Shown: piece after piece, positions 15,995 to 19,791 of the stretch
How the letters are laid out: each line of letters starts with the position of its first letter
Numbering within the stretch: position 1 is the stretch's first letter
Assembly (NCBI GenBank): GCA_900549245.1
Contig: URNQ01000014.1
Location: 1 to 19,791 of the forward strand
Source of the DNA: an uncultured Collinsella sp.
Lineage (GTDB): Bacteria > Actinomycetota > Coriobacteriia > Coriobacteriales > Coriobacteriaceae
DNA: 19,791 nt
Direction of reading: 5' to 3'
Translations under genes and position numbers: made by a program
Notes under the pieces: generated by a model
Seen by the model: the letters and a program-made list of their open reading frames with translations, nothing else
Told to the model about the DNA's origin: nothing
Databases searched by the model: none

Positions 15995-16900
15995 ATGTCC
16001 GATTCCGTTGACACGACGGTCGATACGACCTCGTCGCGCGAGCGCATCAAGCGTGCCCTTTCCCACGGCAAGAAGGGCCGCATCAACAAGGACCTGTCCA
16101 ACAAGATCATGCTTGGCGTGTTTCGTGCCGCTGCCTACATCACCACGCTGGTGCTGGTCGCTATCATCTCCTACGTGGTCATCAACGGCCTGCCACACAT
16201 CTCGCTCGACTTTATCTTCGGTTGGCCCCAGGGCGTCAACGCCGAGGGCGGAATTTGGCCCACGATCGTCTCGACCGTCTACGTGACGGCGCTCGCCATG
16301 CTTATCTGCACGCCGATCGCTGTGCTGGCAGCCGTCTATCTGGCCGAGTACGCCAAGCAGGGCAAGGTCGTCGAGCTCATTCGCTACGCTGCTGACGCTT
16401 TGGCCTCGGTGCCCTCCATCGTTATGGGCCTGTTTGGCTACGCCTTGTTTGTCGAGGCTATGGGCCTGGGCCTTTCGATGGTCTCGGCCGCTCTGGCGCT
16501 CGCGCTCTTGATGCTTCCCATCGTCATGCGCACCACCGAAGAAGCCATTCGCGCCGTTCCGCGCTATATCCGTTGGGGCGCGTACGGCCTGGGCGCTACC
16601 AAGTGGCAGGGCGTCTCCAAGATCGTGCTTCCTTCGGCCTTTGGCCGCATTGCCACGGGCATCGTCCTTGCCATCGGCCGTGCCATCGGCGAGACCGCCG
16701 TGGTGCTCTACACCATGGGCCAGGCCATCAATCTACCTATTTCGCCGCTCGATTCCGGTCGTCCCATGACCGTTCACCTGTACCTGCTTGCCAACGACGG
16801 CATCAACATGAACGCAGCCTACGGCACCGCGCTCTTGCTGATGGTGATCATTTTGGCCTTCAACCTGTTTGCGCGCTTCCTGTCGCGCAAGCGTCGCTAG
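15995..16900 (+). CDS. pstA: Phosphate ABC transporter permease PstA
   Basis: Second permease of the Pst transporter, 301 residues. A hydrophilic basic tail (about 1-40) precedes the first helix at about 45-65. FIFGWPQG (73-80), GGIWPTIVSTVYVT (85-98), LASVPSIVMGLFGYALF (136-152), the EAA loop (TEEAIRAVP, 181-189, and GLGATKWQ, 198-205, then KIVLPSA) and GRAIGETAVV (228-237) match the PstA family. The GAGGGGG stretch at the end of pstC is its ribosome binding site. pstB follows after 12 bases. Sequence and order with pstC and pstB make the assignment secure. Confidence 0.95.
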   Translation: MSDSVDTTVDTTSSRERIKRALSHGKKGRINKDLSNKIMLGVFRAAAYITTLVLVAIISYVVINGLPHISLDFIFGWPQGVNAEGGIWPTIVSTVYVTALAMLICTPIAVLAAVYLAEYAKQGKVVELIRYAADALASVPSIVMGLFGYALFVEAMGLGLSMVSAALALALLMLPIVMRTTEEAIRAVPRYIRWGAYGLGATKWQGVSKIVLPSAFGRIATGIVLAIGRAIGETAVVLYTMGQAINLPISPLDSGRPMTVHLYLLANDGINMNAAYGTALLLMVIILAFNLFARFLSRKRR

Positions 16901-16912
16901 TTAAGGAGTCCC

Positions 16913-17716
<804 letters not shown>

Positions 17717-17808
17717 TCGGTGCGACTAGTCCCAAGCCGATCGGATCTGGTCCGGTGCGTATTCACTGTGCGGGCGGCATGACCGCACCCAACTGATTGG
17801 AGTGAACC
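17717..17808 (+). promoter_or_regulatory. pstB-phoU gap with palindromes and a hairpin
   Basis: This 92-nt spacer holds the perfect palindrome CCGATCGG (17737-17744), a CGGA-TCTGG-TCCG mini-hairpin (17742-17754) and GTGCGG/CCGCAC (17768-17773 and 17783-17788) around a 9-nt loop. No T-run follows, so it is not a standard terminator. It could modulate mRNA decay or read-through between pstB and the phoU-like gene. The GGAG ribosome binding site is at 17799-17802. Confidence 0.3.
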
Positions 17809-18666
17809 ATGCGCAAACTGTTTTCCCGTCAGCTCATCGAGGCCCGTCACGAGATGCTGAGCATCTACGAGGCCGTCGATCTGGCCCTCCACGATGCCGT
17901 GAAGGCCTATGTGACCGACGACCGCAAGCTCGCCACCAAGACCAAGAAGCGCACGCTTTCGATTGACGCACGCTGCGCCAACCTGGAGGCCGTCTGCTAC
18001 AACCTGATTGCCACGCAGTCACCGGTCGCCTCCGACTTCCGCTTGCTGCAGACGATCATCTACGTCGACTTTAACCTGCAGCGCATGACCGATAAGGTTC
18101 GCCAGATTTGCCGCGCCACGCGTCATATGATCAAGGCCGACATCTCGCTGCCCAAGGAGCTTGTCGGCACGGTCGAGGCCGAGGCTGAGGCCGTCTACCA
18201 GGTGCTGGGCTCTTCGCTTTCTGCGCTCGTCACCAACGACATGTCCATCATCTGCAACTTGGCCGTCGAGGACGAGCCAGTGCACGCCGCCTACGAGAAG
18301 TTCTTCCGCACCTTTAACCGCATGGACACGGGCGATTTTATGGACGACGACAGCAACTATGACGACCTGCGCCGCGCCATCATGGTATCGCGCTATCTCG
18401 ATCGCATCGCCTCGATTTCCATCGATGCCGCCTGCCGTCTGACCTTCCTGTTGACCGGACAGCGTATGACTGCCGGTGATATCGCCTGCACTGATGAGGA
18501 TGAGCTCGAGAGCATGCGCGTGCCTTCGGGCGAGGGTGTTATCATGAGGCCCGCCGTCGATGCACGCTACGTTGCCAAGGTGCCCGTTAACGAGGTCAGC
18601 GAGGGTCTTCGCTACCTGCTCGATCATCTTGAGGATGAGGACGATGGCGAGGACGACGAGGAGTAA
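17809..18666 (+). CDS. phoU: Divergent PhoU-like phosphate signalling protein
   Basis: PhoU-family helical proteins link the Pst transporter to the PhoR sensor and restrain phosphate uptake. This one has 285 residues, whereas typical PhoU has about 215-240. Two PhoU-like helical repeats are visible: SDFRLLQTIIYVDFNLQRMT (75-94) and a second around RRAIMVSRYLDRIASISIDA (188-207). The metal-binding E/DxxxD motif that normally reads ERIGD or ERIAD reads QRMTD at 91-95 and DRIAS at 198-202, so each site lacks one acidic ligand. Residues about 220-285 form an extra C-terminal segment ending in a very acidic tail (DEDDGEDDEE). Its position after pstSCAB supports a PhoU role. The divergence leaves open an altered metal requirement. 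GGAG is six bases before the ATG. Confidence 0.82.
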   Translation: MRKLFSRQLIEARHEMLSIYEAVDLALHDAVKAYVTDDRKLATKTKKRTLSIDARCANLEAVCYNLIATQSPVASDFRLLQTIIYVDFNLQRMTDKVRQICRATRHMIKADISLPKELVGTVEAEAEAVYQVLGSSLSALVTNDMSIICNLAVEDEPVHAAYEKFFRTFNRMDTGDFMDDDSNYDDLRRAIMVSRYLDRIASISIDAACRLTFLLTGQRMTAGDIACTDEDELESMRVPSGEGVIMRPAVDARYVAKVPVNEVSEGLRYLLDHLEDEDDGEDDEE

Positions 18667-18703
18667 GTAACCCCGTTCGTCGAAAGATTGTAAATACCTA
18701 AGT

Positions 18704-18740
18704 GAGCGCGGCCTTGCACATGCGGGGCCGCGCTCTTGCG
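18704..18740 (+). terminator. Hairpin after phoU-like gene, probable terminator
   Basis: GAGCGCGGCC (18704-18713) and GGCCGCGCTC (18726-18735) pair perfectly over 10 bp around a 12-nt loop. Only TTGCGTT follows instead of a clean T-run, so termination may be partial. Its place, 37 nt after the end of the pst-phoU operon, fits an operon end. Confidence 0.55.
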
Positions 18741-18771
18741 TTAGCATGGGACTACTTGTTTGGCTGTCAGC

Positions 18772-18776
18772 GGAGG
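18772..18776 (+). promoter_or_regulatory. yggS ribosome binding site (decides the start)
   Basis: GGAGG lies nine bases before ATG 18786. The upstream in-frame GTG at 18702 would translate through the hairpin and is rejected. Confidence 0.75.
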
Positions 18777-18785
18777 CGATTGGCA

Positions 18786-19523
18786 ATGGATAACTATTTG
18801 GACTTGATGCGCGCTCGCCGCGAGCAGATTCTGGAACGTTTTTATGCGGCGCTCGATCGCGCGGGCCGTCCCCACGACGCCGCGAGCCTCATTGCCGTGT
18901 CCAAGACCGTTGGTGTCGATGAGACCGTTGCCGCCATCCAGGCGGGGTATCGCCATTTTGCCGAGAACCGCCCGCAGGAGCTGGTTCGCAAGCTCACGGG
19001 TCTGGCGGAGCATCCGGAGCTGCCCGAGGTGCGCTTCGATATGATCGGCAACCTGCAGACCAATAAGATCAATGCGGTGCTGGGCCCAGCCGAGCTGATT
19101 CACTCGGTGGGTTCGCTGCATCTGGCGCAGGCAATCTCGAGCCGTGCTGTCCGCAAGATTGAGGCAGGCGAGCTCGCCGGCCCCCAGCGTGTGCTCATTG
19201 AGGTCAATGTGAGTGGTGAGGAGTCGAAGGGAGGCTTTTCGCCCGATGAGATTCGCGCCGCCGCGGGTGAGCTTGCGGAACTTGAGGGAATTTGCGTGCA
19301 GGGGCTTATGACTATGGCGCCCCGGGGGAATAAGGATGTGGCACGCCGCACCTTTGCGGGGCTTCGTGAGCTGAGGGATGAGCTGGAGGCGGCGCATCCC
19401 GATTTGAACCTGCCTGAGCTTTCCTGCGGCATGAGCGAGGACTTTGAGCCTGCCCTTGAGGAGGGCTCTACGCTCGTTCGCCTGGGCAGGGTAGTATTTA
19501 GCCCGGAGTTTGCAGTAAAATAA
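18786..19523 (+). CDS. yggS: PLP-binding homeostasis protein YggS/YlmE (PLPBP, COG0325)
   Basis: Cytoplasmic single-domain TIM-barrel protein that binds pyridoxal 5'-phosphate and affects vitamin B6 and amino-acid homeostasis. No catalytic activity is established for the family. The protein has 245 residues. LIAVSKTV (35-42) supplies the PLP lysine, Lys40. Then come FAENRPQEL (58-66), GNLQTNK, EVNVSGEESKGGF, GLMTMAP, CGMSEDFEPALEEGSTLVRL and a GRVVF end, all in family order. Two usual residues differ: the WHFIG motif reads RFDMIG, losing the His, and the final RIGT reads RLGR. The gene is separated from the phosphate operon by a hairpin and precedes sepF by 60 nt, the same yggS-sepF pairing as in other Gram-positive division clusters. 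Confidence 0.93.
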   Translation: MDNYLDLMRARREQILERFYAALDRAGRPHDAASLIAVSKTVGVDETVAAIQAGYRHFAENRPQELVRKLTGLAEHPELPEVRFDMIGNLQTNKINAVLGPAELIHSVGSLHLAQAISSRAVRKIEAGELAGPQRVLIEVNVSGEESKGGFSPDEIRAAAGELAELEGICVQGLMTMAPRGNKDVARRTFAGLRELRDELEAAHPDLNLPELSCGMSEDFEPALEEGSTLVRLGRVVFSPEFAVK

Positions 19524-19583
19524 GGCTCTGAAGTGCGCACTGATTATCGGGGCGCCTGCACTAAACCGCGAGAGGACACAACC
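19524..19583 (+). promoter_or_regulatory. yggS-sepF gap with AGTGCGCACT palindrome
   Basis: The 60-nt gap contains a perfect 10-bp palindrome AGTGCGCACT (19532-19541), a GGCGCC palindrome (19551-19556) and a second GCACT (19558-19562) able to pair with AGTGC. AGAGGA at 19571-19576 is the sepF ribosome binding site, seven bases before ATG 19584. No promoter is recognisable, so co-transcription with yggS is likely. Confidence 0.35.
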
Positions 19584-19791
19584 ATGGGCTTCCTTGACGA
19601 GATTAAAAATAAGATGCACCTGGGCGGCCAGCAGGGTTACGACCAGGGTTATGGCCAGGACGACGACTACGGCTACGATGACGGCTATGACGATAGTTAT
19701 CAGGGCAACGGCTACAGCGGTGCTTCGGGCGAGGGCTTCTACACCCAAGACGAGCCGAGCAACGGCCTGCTTGGTCAGACGCGCCGTGGTG
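19584..19791 (+). CDS. sepF: Cell division protein SepF, N-terminal part (3'-truncated by window end)
   Basis: SepF binds the FtsZ tail and tethers the Z-ring to the membrane in Gram-positive bacteria. Only the first 69 codons are in the window. The start MGFLDEIKNKMHLG resembles the amphipathic membrane-targeting helix of SepF. It is followed by a linker dense in Tyr, Gly, Asp and Gln (QGYDQGYGQDDDYGYDDGYD), as in other actinobacterial SepF proteins. The SepF core domain is not yet reached. The identification therefore rests on this N-terminal helix, the linker and the position after ftsZ-pgeF-yggS. AGAGGA lies seven bases before the ATG. Confidence 0.8.
   Translation, partial: MGFLDEIKNKMHLGGQQGYDQGYGQDDDYGYDDGYDDSYQGNGYSGASGEGFYTQDEPSNGLLGQTRRG

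Noticed and set aside
18702..18785. Longer yggS starting at GTG 18702
   Set aside because: The added 28 residues are translated from the hairpin after phoU. The GGAGG at 18772-18776 points to ATG 18786.

Overview
The window is a GC-rich bacterial segment with every gene on the + strand. It holds most of a division and cell wall (dcw) cluster, followed by a complete phosphate-uptake (Pst) operon. The FtsZ nucleotide loop (CGEGGGTGTGAAP) carries the Glu typical of Actinobacteria. The order ftsZ-pgeF-...-yggS-sepF is also the actinobacterial arrangement. The best guess is a Coriobacteriia member such as Collinsella or a relative. That placement rests on recalled family patterns, not on a search.

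Layout: (1) 1-28, a GGGACGTCCC palindrome that runs straight into an ftsI lacking its membrane anchor. (2) 29-10653, ftsI, murF, mraY, murD, ftsW, murG, murC and murB. They are tightly packed, with 3-9 nt gaps or short overlaps, except for gaps of 127 nt before murF and 97 nt before murC. murE is not in its usual place between ftsI and murF. (3) 10610-13219, ftsQ, which overlaps murB, then a 198-nt AT-rich regulatory gap, then ftsZ, ended by a strong intrinsic terminator. (4) 13430-18666, pgeF translationally coupled to pstS, then pstC, pstA, pstB and a phoU-like gene. The leader before pgeF carries an 11-bp-period direct repeat resembling a Pho box. (5) 18786-19791, the PLP-binding protein gene yggS and the 5' part of sepF, which runs off the window.

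How the genes work together: MurB and MurC make and extend UDP-MurNAc, then MurD and MurF continue the stem peptide (the MurE step must be encoded elsewhere). MraY and MurG make lipid I and lipid II. FtsW and FtsI polymerise and cross-link septal peptidoglycan. FtsQ, FtsZ and SepF organise the divisome. PgeF is thought to edit mis-incorporated stem peptides. PstSCAB imports phosphate, and PhoU-type proteins report phosphate status to the Pho two-component system.

No tRNA, rRNA, CRISPR array, insertion sequence or prophage gene was seen, and no gene-free stretch exceeds 300 bases. No wholly new system is evident. The most interesting points are the Pst operon sitting inside the conserved ftsZ-pgeF-yggS-sepF block, the Pho-box-like repeats before pgeF, a tandem duplication in the FtsZ tail peptide, and the divergent PhoU.
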